In this document: positions 19,382 through 28,357 of the stretch, piece after piece | How the letters are laid out: each line of letters opens with the position of its first letter | How positions within the stretch are numbered: the stretch's first letter is position 1 | From: [Mycobacterium] stephanolepidis | GTDB taxonomy: Bacteria > Actinomycetota > Actinomycetes > Mycobacteriales > Mycobacteriaceae | Length of the DNA: 64,000 nt | Assembly: GCF_002356335.1 (NCBI RefSeq) | Contig: NZ_AP018165.1 | Span: 2,914,001-2,978,000, forward strand | Direction of reading: 5' to 3' | Position numbers and translations under genes: made by a program | The notes under the pieces: model-generated | What the model saw: only the letters and a program-made list of their open reading frames with translations | Database searches by the model: none | Told to the model about the DNA's origin: nothing

Positions 19382-20385
19382 AAGCCGAACAACTTCGAGG
19401 TGGTCTTCTGTCTGCGCAACGCAATAATGGTGTCCGCCAAAGTTTCTCCCGGATCGCGGTAGGTGATACCGAGTTCACGCTCACTGGGCGAGTCGTCGGA
19501 CCCGGGCATCTGCGTGTAGTACTGCATGCCTGCCTCGGTCATCGGGGTGCCGAGCGGCACATACCGGCCGAGCTGATCCATCACCGTCCCCGCCACGCGC
19601 AACACGGAGTCGGGCACCGGAACGGCCAGCACGGTACTGCCCGCCGCCTCGGTCAACAGATTCACCAGCTCGTCCACCTCCAGCCGATGGCCACCCGCGG
19701 TGTAGCGCCGGGGGCCATGACCGGGCTCCAACAGAGCGGCGTGCAAGGCGGCCAGATCTCGGACGTCGACCACCAACCATGCCGCACTGCGCCCCGGCAC
19801 CGACCTCATCAACAGAGCCCAGCGCACACCTTCGGCCGCCTCACCGAACTGATCACCGACGGGAGGTCCGAGCACCATGCCCGGGTAGGTGATGGTCACC
19901 GGCGAACCAGAGTCCTGCAGCTCACGCACGTACAGCTCCACCCGCGCCTTGGACTGGCCGTATCCGTCGCTGCCTCCCGCCGCGGGCAGATCGGCCTTGA
20001 ACGTCCGCAGACCGGGCCGGAACAGCGCAGTGATGCTCGAAACGTGCACGATCGGGTCCAACCCACGGTCAACTGCTGTCCCAAGAACGTTCTGGGTGCC
20101 CTCGAGGTTGATGGCCATCATCCGATCGGCCTCGGTGGGGTCGGTGCTGACCATGGCCGCGCTGTGCAGCACCGCATCGCATCCGTCGAGCGCCGTCTCG
20201 ACCGATTCCCGGTCGGTGATATCGCCGACGGTGTAGTCGGATACGTCGACGCCCAGCGTCGCCACCGTGGTGTGCAACCGAGCTTCCTTACGCACCAGGA
20301 AACGGACCTGATGCCCGGCATCGGCAATAGCCTTCGCCGTCCATCCGCCCACGAATCCGGTACCGCCCGTGACCAATACGCGCAT
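19363..20385 (-). CDS. Extended SDR / NAD-dependent epimerase-dehydratase family protein
   Basis: This 340-residue protein starts at the ATG at 20385 behind GGAGG. It has the Rossmann motif VLVTGGTGFVGGWTA (residues 4-18), the active-site pair YGQSK near 143-147 and an HVSSITALF segment. The closest general look is 3-beta-HSD/dihydroflavonol reductase-like extended SDRs acting on alcohol/ketone pairs. Longer upstream in-frame starts give a low-quality Arg-rich N-terminus and are rejected. It forms an operon with the SRPBCC gene. Confidence 0.82.
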   Translation of the reverse strand: MRVLVTGGTGFVGGWTAKAIADAGHQVRFLVRKEARLHTTVATLGVDVSDYTVGDITDRESVETALDGCDAVLHSAAMVSTDPTEADRMMAINLEGTQNVLGTAVDRGLDPIVHVSSITALFRPGLRTFKADLPAAGGSDGYGQSKARVELYVRELQDSGSPVTITYPGMVLGPPVGDQFGEAAEGVRWALLMRSVPGRSAAWLVVDVRDLAALHAALLEPGHGPRRYTAGGHRLEVDELVNLLTEAAGSTVLAVPVPDSVLRVAGTVMDQLGRYVPLGTPMTEAGMQYYTQMPGSDDSPSERELGITYRDPGETLADTIIALRRQKTTSKLFGLWPFSE

Positions 20386-20515
20386 TCTCACGTCCCCTCC
20401 GGTTTGGCGGACCGCTCCAATCAGGACATGGTAGGTCGTCGGCGACCTCTTACCGGGCGAATACGGAAGAGCCATGTGGCACCGTCCCCGGCACGGCGTG
20501 TGCCAAGATCGCTGG

Positions 20516-21010
20516 GTGCGTCTACGCCCTGTACTCCGACTCCTCGCCGTCCTCGCCGCCATTGCCATGGCCTGCGCGCCGACCGCGACTGCGCAACCCG
20601 AACGCGTGGCGCCCATCGGACACATCGGAGAGACCCTGCATTTCGATTACGGCACCATCGGCGCCGATGTCACCGTGCACAACATCGAGCCCACCGGCGT
20701 TCCTGCCGGCATGGCTCCCCCACGCGGCATCATCTGGAAGGCGTACGTCACCATCCGGCCGACCAAGGTGCCCAACGCGTACGCGTTGCTGATGGCACTC
20801 AAACTCGGCGGCGTCTCACCGGAGACCGGCGATGCCTACGAGCCGCAACGCACCGATGAGCCCGACGATCTGAACTACGCGCTGCACAACGCCCCGCAGG
20901 GTTCGACCGTGAGTGGAGCGGTGTACTGGGATGTCTACCGCGGGCCCGTGCGCCACATCGTGCTGCGGTCGTCTCAAACCCAGGTTCACCTGGCTCAGTG
21001 GGACCTCTGA
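20516..21010 (+). CDS. Secreted MPT63-like (DUF1942) protein
   Basis: This protein of about 164 residues starts at GTG 20516 with a signal peptide (RLRPVLRLLAVLAAIAMAC, then APTATAQ). The mature part has the layout of MPT63-type immunoglobulin-like secreted proteins: an early GETLHFDYG strand, IIWKAYVTIRP, LNYALHNAPQG and the closing GAVYWDVYRGP-plus-W segments. The position next to the ribD/zapE block matches Rv2668 in H37Rv from memory. Exported; function unknown. Confidence 0.7.
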   Translation: MRLRPVLRLLAVLAAIAMACAPTATAQPERVAPIGHIGETLHFDYGTIGADVTVHNIEPTGVPAGMAPPRGIIWKAYVTIRPTKVPNAYALLMALKLGGVSPETGDAYEPQRTDEPDDLNYALHNAPQGSTVSGAVYWDVYRGPVRHIVLRSSQTQVHLAQWDL

Positions 21011-21029
21011 TACACCTCGGGCGAGCTGC

Positions 21030-21785
21030 TCAGCGGGGCTGGAACAGGTAATTCCGGAAGCTCTCGGTGACCTTGTCGACGGGCCTCCAGGAGTCGGCAC
21101 TCCATACCGACATCCGGTAGTCCCGCGCCGCGAACCACGCGACAATGTCCTCGGCGGTGCGCCCGAACCGCGCCATGTGGCGATCCTCGACCTCCAGCAT
21201 CATCGCCGGCCGGGTGCGCTCAAGGGTCTTCTCACCGCTGACCAGAACGTCGAGTTCGGCACCCTCGACATCGATCTTCACGAAATCGATCCGTTTGATG
21301 CTCAACCGGTCACAGAACCCGTCGAACGTCTCGGTGTCGACAACCACCCGGATGTGCTCATCGAATTCGGCGTTCGAGCCCAGCCCGTCGGCCCCGGCAT
21401 CGACGAAGGACCGACCGGTGATGGGCTTGCCATTGCGCAGCGGAACGCTCATGACCTGTTCACCAGGATTGGTGCCCAGCGCCACCGCGTGTCGGCGCAC
21501 GTTCTGCGCACTGCGCAGACCCAGCGCCGCCGACGAGGTGGCGTGGGCGAACCGCAGCGGCTCCAAGCTGTACACCAGGCCGTCTGCCCCCACCAGACGC
21601 GCCAGCTCGGCCGTGTAGAAACCGGCAGCCGCACCCACGTCCAGGCACACGTCCCCGGGCTTGACCACCTGTGCGATACCCACCAGCTCGGTTTCCACCC
21701 AGGGTGTGGTGCGGGCGAGTGTGCGCAGGCCCTGCCCCACCACGGCGTCACGAATCTCGCCGAAGGCCGTCACGCGCCGCGTCAT
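21030..21785 (-). CDS. FkbM-family SAM-dependent methyltransferase
   Basis: This 251-residue protein from the ATG at 21785 has GGAG six bases upstream. Motif I is CLDVGAAAGFYTAELARLVG, and the FkbM hallmark IDFVKIDVEGAELDVL is followed by LERTRPAMMLEVED. FkbM enzymes O-methylate sugars, polyketides or lipids. The target is unknown here; glycopeptidolipid-type sugars are possible in this genus but no such genes are adjacent. Confidence 0.85.
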   Translation of the reverse strand: MTRRVTAFGEIRDAVVGQGLRTLARTTPWVETELVGIAQVVKPGDVCLDVGAAAGFYTAELARLVGADGLVYSLEPLRFAHATSSAALGLRSAQNVRRHAVALGTNPGEQVMSVPLRNGKPITGRSFVDAGADGLGSNAEFDEHIRVVVDTETFDGFCDRLSIKRIDFVKIDVEGAELDVLVSGEKTLERTRPAMMLEVEDRHMARFGRTAEDIVAWFAARDYRMSVWSADSWRPVDKVTESFRNYLFQPR

Positions 21786-21861
21786 ATGGTGCTCCTCAGG
21801 GTTGGTCATCAACATGGGTCGCCGTCTCGGAACCGCGCCAAGTATAGGTAGCGTGCCGGTC

Positions 21862-22410
21862 ATGCCGATTCAGGTCAGCACCGCGACGGCTGCCGACAGC
21901 GCAGAAGTCGCGGCCGTCGCCGCCCGCACCTTCCCGCTCGCGTGTCCCCCCTCCTCGACACCGGAGGACATCGCGGCGTTCATCGAGGCCAACCTCAGCA
22001 CGAGAAACTTCGATGAGTACATCCGGGAACACCGGGTACTGGCAGCACGCGAGAACGACGTCATCGTCGGGTACGCGATGCTCGTGGACGGCGTCGCCGA
22101 GGATCCCGACGTGCAGCGGGCCGTCACCCTGCGGCCCGCGATGCAGCTCTCCAAGATGTATGTGCTGCCCGAATTCCATCAGGCCGGCGTGGCGGGCGCG
22201 CTGATGGACGCGGCCCTTACCGAAGCCGCCGCGCGCGGAGCGACGGGAGTCTGGCTGGGCGTCAATCAGGAAAATGAACGCGCGCAGCGCTTTTACGCCA
22301 AACACGGCTTCAGCCGCAGCGGCACGAAAACGTTCCAGGTGGGCGAGCGCCTCGAGAACGACTACGTGATGCAGCGGGTCATAGAGAACTCGGTAGCGGC
22401 GCCGCGCTGA
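21862..22410 (+). CDS. GNAT-family N-acetyltransferase (Rv2669-like)
   Basis: This 182-residue protein has LSKMYVLPEFHQAGVAGALMD as its acetyl-CoA-binding strand and loop and the C-terminal NERAQRFYAKHGFSRSGT typical of GNATs. It lies in the position of Rv2669 as remembered for H37Rv. The ATG at 21862 is used; GTG 21853 is possible. The 3' end overlaps the convergent ZapE-like gene by 32 bases. Confidence 0.85.
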   Translation: MPIQVSTATAADSAEVAAVAARTFPLACPPSSTPEDIAAFIEANLSTRNFDEYIREHRVLAARENDVIVGYAMLVDGVAEDPDVQRAVTLRPAMQLSKMYVLPEFHQAGVAGALMDAALTEAAARGATGVWLGVNQENERAQRFYAKHGFSRSGTKTFQVGERLENDYVMQRVIENSVAAPR

Positions 22411-23455
22411 GCGCCAGCAGCCGCGAGGTGGCACGCAGGTACTTCTTGCGGAACCCGCCGGCAACCATCTCGTCGTCGAAGATCGTGTCCAGCTTGGCCC
22501 CTGAAGCCTCGACCGGAATGCCCGCGTCGTACAGACGGTCCGTCAGGGCCACGATCCGCAGCGCCACCGCCTGATCGTGCACCTGCTCCACGCCCGCGAT
22601 GAACACCGCTGTCACCCCTTCGATCAGCGTCAGATAGCGCGACGGATGCATGCTCGCCAGGTGCCGGCACAGATCGTCGAACTGGTCGAAAGTGGCGCCA
22701 TCGATGGACGCCGCCAGCTCACGAAGCTCGTCGTCGGTGTGCGGCTCGGGAGCCGGCGGTAGATCGCGATGCCGGTAATCGGGCCCCTCGACCCGCACCG
22801 TGTTGAAGATCGCCGACAGCGTGTTGATCTCGCGCAGGAAGTCCTGTGCCGCGAAGCGGCCTTCACCGAGCTGCTCGGGCAGTGTGTTGGAGGTCGCGGC
22901 TATCGACACTCCGCGCGCCACCAGCTCCGAGAGCAGCCGCGACACCAGCGTGGTGTTGCCCGGGTCGTCCAGCTCGAACTCGTCGATGCACACCACGGTG
23001 TAGTCCGACAACAACTCGATGCACTCCAGGAAGCCGAAAACTCCTGCTACCTGCGTTAGTTCTCCGAAGCTCGCGAACGCCTTGGGTCCGGGGACGGTGT
23101 GATAGATCGACGCCAAGAGGTGCGTCTTACCGACACCGAACCCACCGTCGAGATAGATCCCGACCCCGGGCAGTACCTCGCGCTTGCCGAACAGCTTCTT
23201 CTTACCCGCACGACGGATCGTCGCCTCCTGGGCGAAAGCGCGGCACGATTCCACCGCCGCGGCCTGCGTCGGCTGGTTGGGGTCGGGCCGATACGAGTCG
23301 AAACTCACCGAAGTGAACGTCGGAGGCGGCACCAGCTGGGCAATCAGCCGCTCGTTGGAGACGGTGGGGTGCCGGTCGGCAAGGTGCTGGAGGTTCCCGG
23401 GCGAGCGAAGCGACGGGGAATGGCCCGAAACGGCACCGGATTGCGGATCAGTCAC
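22379..23455 (-). CDS. zapE: AFG1/ZapE-like AAA ATPase
   Basis: This 358-residue P-loop ATPase has Walker A GGFGVGKTHLL near residue 100 and Walker B VVCIDEFELDD. ATSNTLPEQLGEGRF and LDTIFDDEMVAGGFRKKYL complete the AFG1/ZapE signature. In proteobacteria ZapE modulates the FtsZ ring; in eukaryotes AFG1 acts in mitochondrial protein quality control. The mycobacterial role is unproven. GTG 23455 is taken as start because upstream residues lack family similarity. The divergent RibD-like gene begins 33 bases away. Matches Rv2670c by position. Confidence 0.88.
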   Translation of the reverse strand: MTDPQSGAVSGHSPSLRSPGNLQHLADRHPTVSNERLIAQLVPPPTFTSVSFDSYRPDPNQPTQAAAVESCRAFAQEATIRRAGKKKLFGKREVLPGVGIYLDGGFGVGKTHLLASIYHTVPGPKAFASFGELTQVAGVFGFLECIELLSDYTVVCIDEFELDDPGNTTLVSRLLSELVARGVSIAATSNTLPEQLGEGRFAAQDFLREINTLSAIFNTVRVEGPDYRHRDLPPAPEPHTDDELRELAASIDGATFDQFDDLCRHLASMHPSRYLTLIEGVTAVFIAGVEQVHDQAVALRIVALTDRLYDAGIPVEASGAKLDTIFDDEMVAGGFRKKYLRATSRLLALSAAPLPSSL

Positions 23456-23488
23456 ACGGGCAGCGTAACGGCGTGTTGAGATCTCCTT

Positions 23489-24271
23489 GTGGCCGACAGT
23501 GACGGTGAACAGGTGATTCGGGGCTCGGCTGGGATACAGCTCACACAGCTGACGACCGGGACGCCCGTGGATCCCGGCGAGCTGGCCGACCTCTACGACT
23601 ACCCCCGTGGCGATGCACTTTGTCTGCGCGCCAACATGATCGGCAGCCTGGACGGCGCAGCGACGGTGACCGGTTTGTCCGGCGGGCTTGGCGGCGACAG
23701 CGATCGCGCGGTGTTCGCGGCCATGCGCGCCAACTCCGATGTGATTCTCGTCGGGGCGGGCACCGTGCGAACCGAGCGCTATCAGGGCGCGCATCTGCCG
23801 GTAGGCCTGCGCCAGCGCCGCCAGGCCCGCGGGCAGGGCGAGGTTCCGGTGATTGCCGTGGTCACGGGGTCCGGAACGGTGGACCCGAGCACTCCCCTGT
23901 TCACCGAGTCGGAGGTCGCGTCCATCGTGGTGACGACGGCTTCCGGGGCCGCGAACGTTGCCTCTCGCGTGCCCGATGCGCAGGTCCTCGTCGCCGAGCA
24001 TGCCGGGAAGGTCGATCTGCGCGCAGCGTTGGCAGAGCTGCATCGGCGCGGTCTGTCCCGGGTGCTGTGTGAGGGTGGTCCATCACTGCTCGGCACCCTG
24101 CTCGCGGCCGATCTCGTCGACGAGCTGTGCCTGACGGTGGCGCCCACCACGGTCGGCGGCGGCGGGTTCCGGATCGTGTCCAGCCCTGCCGAGGTACTCA
24201 CGTCATGGCGGCGGGTGTTGCTGCTCGCAGATGCGGACGGCTACCTCTTCACGCGGCACGTCCGGGCTTGA
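23489..24271 (+). CDS. RibD C-terminal-type pyrimidine reductase / DHFR-fold protein (Rv2671-like)
   Basis: This 260-residue DHFR-fold reductase has NMIGSLDGAATVTGLSGGLGG, the NADPH-binding VGAGTVRTERY and LCEGGPSLLGTLL, all characteristic of the RibD C-terminal reductase that reduces the ribosylamino-pyrimidine in riboflavin synthesis. The N-terminal deaminase domain of canonical RibD is absent. The H37Rv equivalent Rv2671 has been linked to antifolate resistance through weak dihydrofolate reductase activity. GTG start. Confidence 0.88.
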   Translation: MADSDGEQVIRGSAGIQLTQLTTGTPVDPGELADLYDYPRGDALCLRANMIGSLDGAATVTGLSGGLGGDSDRAVFAAMRANSDVILVGAGTVRTERYQGAHLPVGLRQRRQARGQGEVPVIAVVTGSGTVDPSTPLFTESEVASIVVTTASGAANVASRVPDAQVLVAEHAGKVDLRAALAELHRRGLSRVLCEGGPSLLGTLLAADLVDELCLTVAPTTVGGGGFRIVSSPAEVLTSWRRVLLLADADGYLFTRHVRA

Positions 24272-24299
24272 GGAACATTCACCCGATACTGTGGTCGGC

Positions 24300-25841
24300 A
24301 TGCGTGCACGGCTGACGGGGGCGATGGCGGTTGCCGTGATACTGGCTGGGTGTGCTCCCGGCCCCTCGGCGGGACCGCATTTCGCCATGGACGAGGGCCA
24401 CGGAAATGTCGGCCCCGCCACCACGGCGCCGCCGGATGGCCCGCCGTCTATCGACAAGCCGAAGGTCGACCTGTCCTGGCAGGACTGCACCCGTGAGGTG
24501 CTCGGCAGCGCCAACATCACCACATCGCCGACGTTCACGCTCGAATGCGCCGAGTACAAGGCCCCGCTGGATCCGATCAACGGCGCACCGGGCAGCGTGA
24601 CGTTGGGCGCGGTGCGCGCCAAGACCTCGCAGACACCTGCCGACGCGGGCCCGCTGGTGTTCACCACCGGCTCGGATCTCCCGTCCTCGGTGCAGCTGGC
24701 GACATGGCTCAACGGGCCCGGTGCACAGGTGCTCAAACAGCGTCCCGTCGTCGCGGTCGATCGCCGGGGTATCGGACGATCCGACGCCATCACGTGCCGT
24801 GACACCTGGGATCTGCGGGATATGCGGGACCTGGCGCAAAACCGTGGCGGAGACGATCCGGTAGCGAGCCTGGGCAAGATCGTCGAAACGGCGACCACCA
24901 ACTGCACCGACACCATCTCCCCCGGCGACTCCGCCTACAACGACGCGCATGCCGCAGAGGACCTGGAGGCGCTCCGCGCCCAATGGGACGTGCCCAACCT
25001 GGCGCTCCTCGGCATCGGCAGCGGTGCCCGAGTTGCACTGGCGTACGCGGGATCCCATCCCAACAAGGTCGCCCGGCTGATGCTCGACTCGCCGGTGGCC
25101 GCCGATATCACCGCCGAGGCCGCCGCCGAGCAGCGGCTCAAGGGCCAGCAATCGGCATTCGACGCGTTCGCGGCCCAGTGTGTGGCGAACAACTGCCCGC
25201 TGGGACCCGATCCCGCGGGTGCCGTCGGCGACCTGCTGAACCGCGCTCAAAACGGCGGGCTGCCGTGGTCGCGCGCGACGGTTGTCAGGGCGATCACCAC
25301 CGCGCTGGCATATCCGATCGGCGACGGCGCCGCCGTCGTGCAGAACCTTGCGAATGCGCTCAACGCGGCGCGCGGTCCCGATAGCGGCGCGCTCACCCCG
25401 CTGGTGGACCGGGCCAACGCGCTGCGCGATTCCGACGGGCAGTTCGTGAACTCGTGCAGTGACTCGCTGGCACGGCCCACCCCCGACCGGGTGCGCGAGC
25501 TGGTGGTGGCCTGGGGCAAGCAGTACCCGCTGTTCGGGCGCACGTCCGCCCTCGAACTGGTGAACTGCCTGCAATGGCCCAGCGGATCCAAGCCGAACCC
25601 TCCGCAGGACTTGAAGATCAACGTGCTCATCCTGGGCGGACAACACGACCCGATCTCCGGCAGCGAGGGCATCTCGGCGACCGCCGCGGTGATCATCAAC
25701 GCCAAGGCGGCCAGCAAGCGCGTCATGTGGCAGGGCATCGGCCACGGCGCGATTGTCTACACCGGATGCGCACAGCCGCCCGCCCTGGCATATCTCAACG
25801 ACGGAAAGCTCCCCGAGACCGACACGTTCTGCCCGGCCTAG
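24300..25841 (+). CDS. Exported alpha/beta-hydrolase lipoprotein, tripeptidyl-aminopeptidase-like (Rv2672-like)
   Basis: This 513-residue protein begins with a lipoprotein signal MRARLTGAMAVAVILAGC (lipobox LAGC, Cys18). The hydrolase core has VVAVDRRGIGRSD, nucleophile elbow GIGSGARVALAY, acid strand LGGQHDPIS and GIGHGAI with the catalytic His, followed by a disulfide-type C-terminal region. This is the SCO7095/tripeptidyl peptidase-like family. It is anchored outside the plasma membrane and likely cleaves peptides or esters. It precedes aftC, as Rv2672 does. Confidence 0.87.
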   Translation: MRARLTGAMAVAVILAGCAPGPSAGPHFAMDEGHGNVGPATTAPPDGPPSIDKPKVDLSWQDCTREVLGSANITTSPTFTLECAEYKAPLDPINGAPGSVTLGAVRAKTSQTPADAGPLVFTTGSDLPSSVQLATWLNGPGAQVLKQRPVVAVDRRGIGRSDAITCRDTWDLRDMRDLAQNRGGDDPVASLGKIVETATTNCTDTISPGDSAYNDAHAAEDLEALRAQWDVPNLALLGIGSGARVALAYAGSHPNKVARLMLDSPVAADITAEAAAEQRLKGQQSAFDAFAAQCVANNCPLGPDPAGAVGDLLNRAQNGGLPWSRATVVRAITTALAYPIGDGAAVVQNLANALNAARGPDSGALTPLVDRANALRDSDGQFVNSCSDSLARPTPDRVRELVVAWGKQYPLFGRTSALELVNCLQWPSGSKPNPPQDLKINVLILGGQHDPISGSEGISATAAVIINAKAASKRVMWQGIGHGAIVYTGCAQPPALAYLNDGKLPETDTFCPA

Positions 25842-25887
25842 TCGTACTTGCCGGAGCTGCACTGGGCGCTCAAGGTACGGTGCCTGC

Positions 25888-27252
25888 GTGGTGTCAGTCG
25901 ATACGTTCATTTCGGGCTTCAAGAACTCGTTGAAACCTCCGACCGCACCGCCATCGGTCGCGACGATCCTGCGGTCGGTGCTGTGGCCCGTCGCGATCAT
26001 GTCGATCATTCACCGCGCCTACGTGCTGGGCACCAACGGCTACATCACCGACGACTTCGGGCCGGTGTACCGGGCCGTCATCGCCTTCAAACGGCATCAG
26101 CCGGTGTACAACGAGAACTTCAGCTACGTCGATCCGCATTACATCTACCCACCCGGCGGCACGCTGCTGCTCTCCCCGTTCGCATATCTGCCCGTTGACG
26201 CGTCGCGGTACTGGTTCATCAGCATCAACGCCGTCGCCATCGTGATCGCGGCCTACTTCCTGCTGCGGCTGTTCAACTTCACGCTGGCCTCGGTGGCCGC
26301 GCCCGCGCTGCTGCTGGCCATGTTCTGCACCGAGAGTGTCACCAACACACTGGTTTTCACCAACATCAACGGCGTCATGCTGCTGCTCGAGGTGCTGTTC
26401 TTCCGCTGGTTGCTGAATGGGAACGCGAAGTCCGATTGGCTGGCCGGTGTCGCGATCGGGCTGACGCTGGTGATCAAACCGCTGCTGTTACCGCTGCTGT
26501 TGTTGCCGCTACTCAACCGGCAGTGGCGGGTATTCGTGGCCGCTTTCGGCATACCCGCGTTCTTCAACGCGGTCGCCATGTTCGGCCCGCACAAGGTCAG
26601 GATCGTCGACGGCTGGGACTACTTGCGGCGCACCGTGAAATACCTGGGCGAAACCCGCGATTACTTCAACAGCTCCATCGCCGGAAACGCCGTGTACTAC
26701 GGGCTTCCCGCACCATTGACCGCCCTGCTGCGCATCGCATTCCTACTGATCGCCCTGGTGAGTGTGTGGTTGCTGTACAAGTACTACCGCCGCCGCGACC
26801 CCCGGTTCTGGGCGCTGACCACCGGCGGTGTGGTGCTGACGGCGTCCTTCCTGCTGCTGGGGCTGGGCCAGGGCTACTACTCGATGGCGCTGTTCCCGTT
26901 CGTGATGACGATCGTGCTGCCCAACTCGGTGTTGCGGAACTGGCCGGCCTGGCTGGCGATCTACGGGTTCTTCTCCATGGATCGCTGGCTGCTGGTGCAT
27001 TGGCCCACCACGGGACGCGCCCTGGAGTATCTGAAGATCACCTACGGATGGTGCCTGCTGCTGATCGTCGTGATGATGGTGCTGGTGCTTCGGTATCGGG
27101 ATGCCAAGGCCGCTGGCACACTGGATAGCGGGCTGGATCCAGACTGGATGAGCGCGGCGATAGGCACTAAGGAGTCAGCGGACGATGACGACATCGAACG
27201 ACCCGAAGGTCAATCTGACCGACGAGCAGTGGCGGGAGCGGCTGACTCCTGA
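25888..27252 (+). CDS. aftC: Alpha-(1->3)-arabinofuranosyltransferase AftC (GT87)
   Basis: This 454-residue multi-pass GT-C enzyme has about ten hydrophobic helices. The Asp pair in the first outer loop, YITDDFGPVYRAV, is the expected catalytic site, followed by SYVDPHYIYPPGGTLLLSP. AftC adds alpha-1,3 branches to arabinan of arabinogalactan and lipoarabinomannan from decaprenyl-phospho-arabinose. Adjacent GTG codons at 25888 and 25891 are possible starts. The hydrophilic C-terminus overlaps msrB by 68 bases in another frame. Position matches Rv2673. Confidence 0.93.
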   Translation: MVSVDTFISGFKNSLKPPTAPPSVATILRSVLWPVAIMSIIHRAYVLGTNGYITDDFGPVYRAVIAFKRHQPVYNENFSYVDPHYIYPPGGTLLLSPFAYLPVDASRYWFISINAVAIVIAAYFLLRLFNFTLASVAAPALLLAMFCTESVTNTLVFTNINGVMLLLEVLFFRWLLNGNAKSDWLAGVAIGLTLVIKPLLLPLLLLPLLNRQWRVFVAAFGIPAFFNAVAMFGPHKVRIVDGWDYLRRTVKYLGETRDYFNSSIAGNAVYYGLPAPLTALLRIAFLLIALVSVWLLYKYYRRRDPRFWALTTGGVVLTASFLLLGLGQGYYSMALFPFVMTIVLPNSVLRNWPAWLAIYGFFSMDRWLLVHWPTTGRALEYLKITYGWCLLLIVVMMVLVLRYRDAKAAGTLDSGLDPDWMSAAIGTKESADDDDIERPEGQSDRRAVAGAADS

Positions 27253-27604
27253 CGAGTTCGCGGTGCTGCGCCGCGCCGGTACCGAACGCCCGTTCGTCGG
27301 TGAATACACCGACACCAAGACCGAGGGCGTGTACGCCTGCCGGGCGTGCGGGGCCGAACTGTTCCGCAGCACCGAGAAGTTCGAATCCCATTGCGGCTGG
27401 CCGTCGTTCTTCGACCCGGCCGACTCGGACGCCGTGATCCTGAAGCCGGACAAGTCACTGGGCATGCGCCGCGTCGAGGTGCTGTGCGCCAACTGCCACA
27501 GCCACCTGGGGCACGTGTTCGAGGGCGAGGGATACCCCACGCCCACCGACCAGCGCTACTGCATCAACTCGATCTCCCTGCGCCTGCAGCCCGCCGAAAC
27601 CTAG
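27185..27604 (+). CDS. msrB: Peptide-methionine (R)-S-oxide reductase MsrB
   Basis: This 139-residue enzyme repairs R-methionine sulfoxide in proteins. Zinc ligands are Cys52/Cys55 (ACRACG) and Cys101/Cys104 (LCANCHSHLGHVF). The catalytic Cys126 lies in RYCINS, and SHCGWPSF is conserved. The ATG at 27185 has an AAGGAG-like site about ten bases upstream, inside aftC. The 68-base overlap with aftC suggests coupled expression. Confidence 0.96.
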   Translation: MTTSNDPKVNLTDEQWRERLTPDEFAVLRRAGTERPFVGEYTDTKTEGVYACRACGAELFRSTEKFESHCGWPSFFDPADSDAVILKPDKSLGMRRVEVLCANCHSHLGHVFEGEGYPTPTDQRYCINSISLRLQPAET

Positions 27605-27661
27605 GTTGTGGTGGTTTCGTCTCGCACAAATTCGCCATAACCTCGGTCTCGGCGAAATGGT

Positions 27662-28357
27662 CTAGGGCAGGCGGGCGACGAGTTCCTCGGCAGAGACCCG
27701 CGGGCCGGTGAAGAACGGCGTCTCCTCGCGCACGTGCAACCGGGCCTCGGTGGCACGCAAATCGCGCATCAGGTCGACAATGCGATACAGCTCGGGCGCC
27801 TCGAAGGCCAGCAGCCACTCGTAGTCGCCGAGCGCGAAGGCGGGCACCGTGTTGGCACGCACATCCTTGTAGGCACGCGCGGCAATACCGTGATCGGCGA
27901 GCATCTTGCGCCGCTCCTCATCGGGCAGCAGGTACCAATCGTAGGAGCGCACAAAGGGATACACGCAGATGTAGGCGCCGGCCTCCTCCCCCGCGAGAAA
28001 CGCCGGGATGTGGCTCTTGTTGAATTCGGCGGGCCGGTGCAGGGCCGCATTGCTCCATACCGGGGTGATGGCCCGACCCAGGGCGGTGGTGCGACGGAAA
28101 TCGCTGTACAGCGCCTGCAGCTTCTCGATGGACTCGGCGTGTGACCAGATCATGAAATCGGCGTCGGCGCGCAGACCGGCCACGTCGTAGATGCCACGGA
28201 CCACGACACCATCGTCCTCATGCCGTTTGATCAGGGTGGCCACCTCGTCGGCGGCACTGTCCCGGTCCTCGCCCAACCCCCCTTCGCGCACCTGGAACAC
28301 CGAGAACATCAGGTAGCGAATGGTCGAGTTGAGGGTGTCGAAATCGAGGCTAGCCAT
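27662..28357 (-). CDS. chdC: Coproheme decarboxylase ChdC (HemQ)
   Basis: This 231-residue enzyme of the chlorite dismutase-like family is the expected length for actinobacterial ChdC. It converts coproheme to heme b with peroxide, the last step of the coproporphyrin-dependent route. The probable proximal His is His156 in [12 protein letters not shown], and the catalytic Tyr lies in [14 protein letters not shown]. The ATG at 28357 overlaps the hemY stop by eight bases. Last gene of the hemE-hemY-chdC operon. Matches Rv2676c. Confidence 0.94.
   Translation of the reverse strand: MASLDFDTLNSTIRYLMFSVFQVREGGLGEDRDSAADEVATLIKRHEDDGVVVRGIYDVAGLRADADFMIWSHAESIEKLQALYSDFRRTTALGRAITPVWSNAALHRPAEFNKSHIPAFLAGEEAGAYICVYPFVRSYDWYLLPDEERRKMLADHGIAARAYKDVRANTVPAFALGDYEWLLAFEAPELYRIVDLMRDLRATEARLHVREETPFFTGPRVSAEELVARLP

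Noticed and set aside
24279..26009. 576-codon minus-strand frame opposite the lipoprotein hydrolase and aftC start
   Set aside because: Shadow frame of two well-supported genes; composition is Arg/Gly/Val-rich and no motif is visible.
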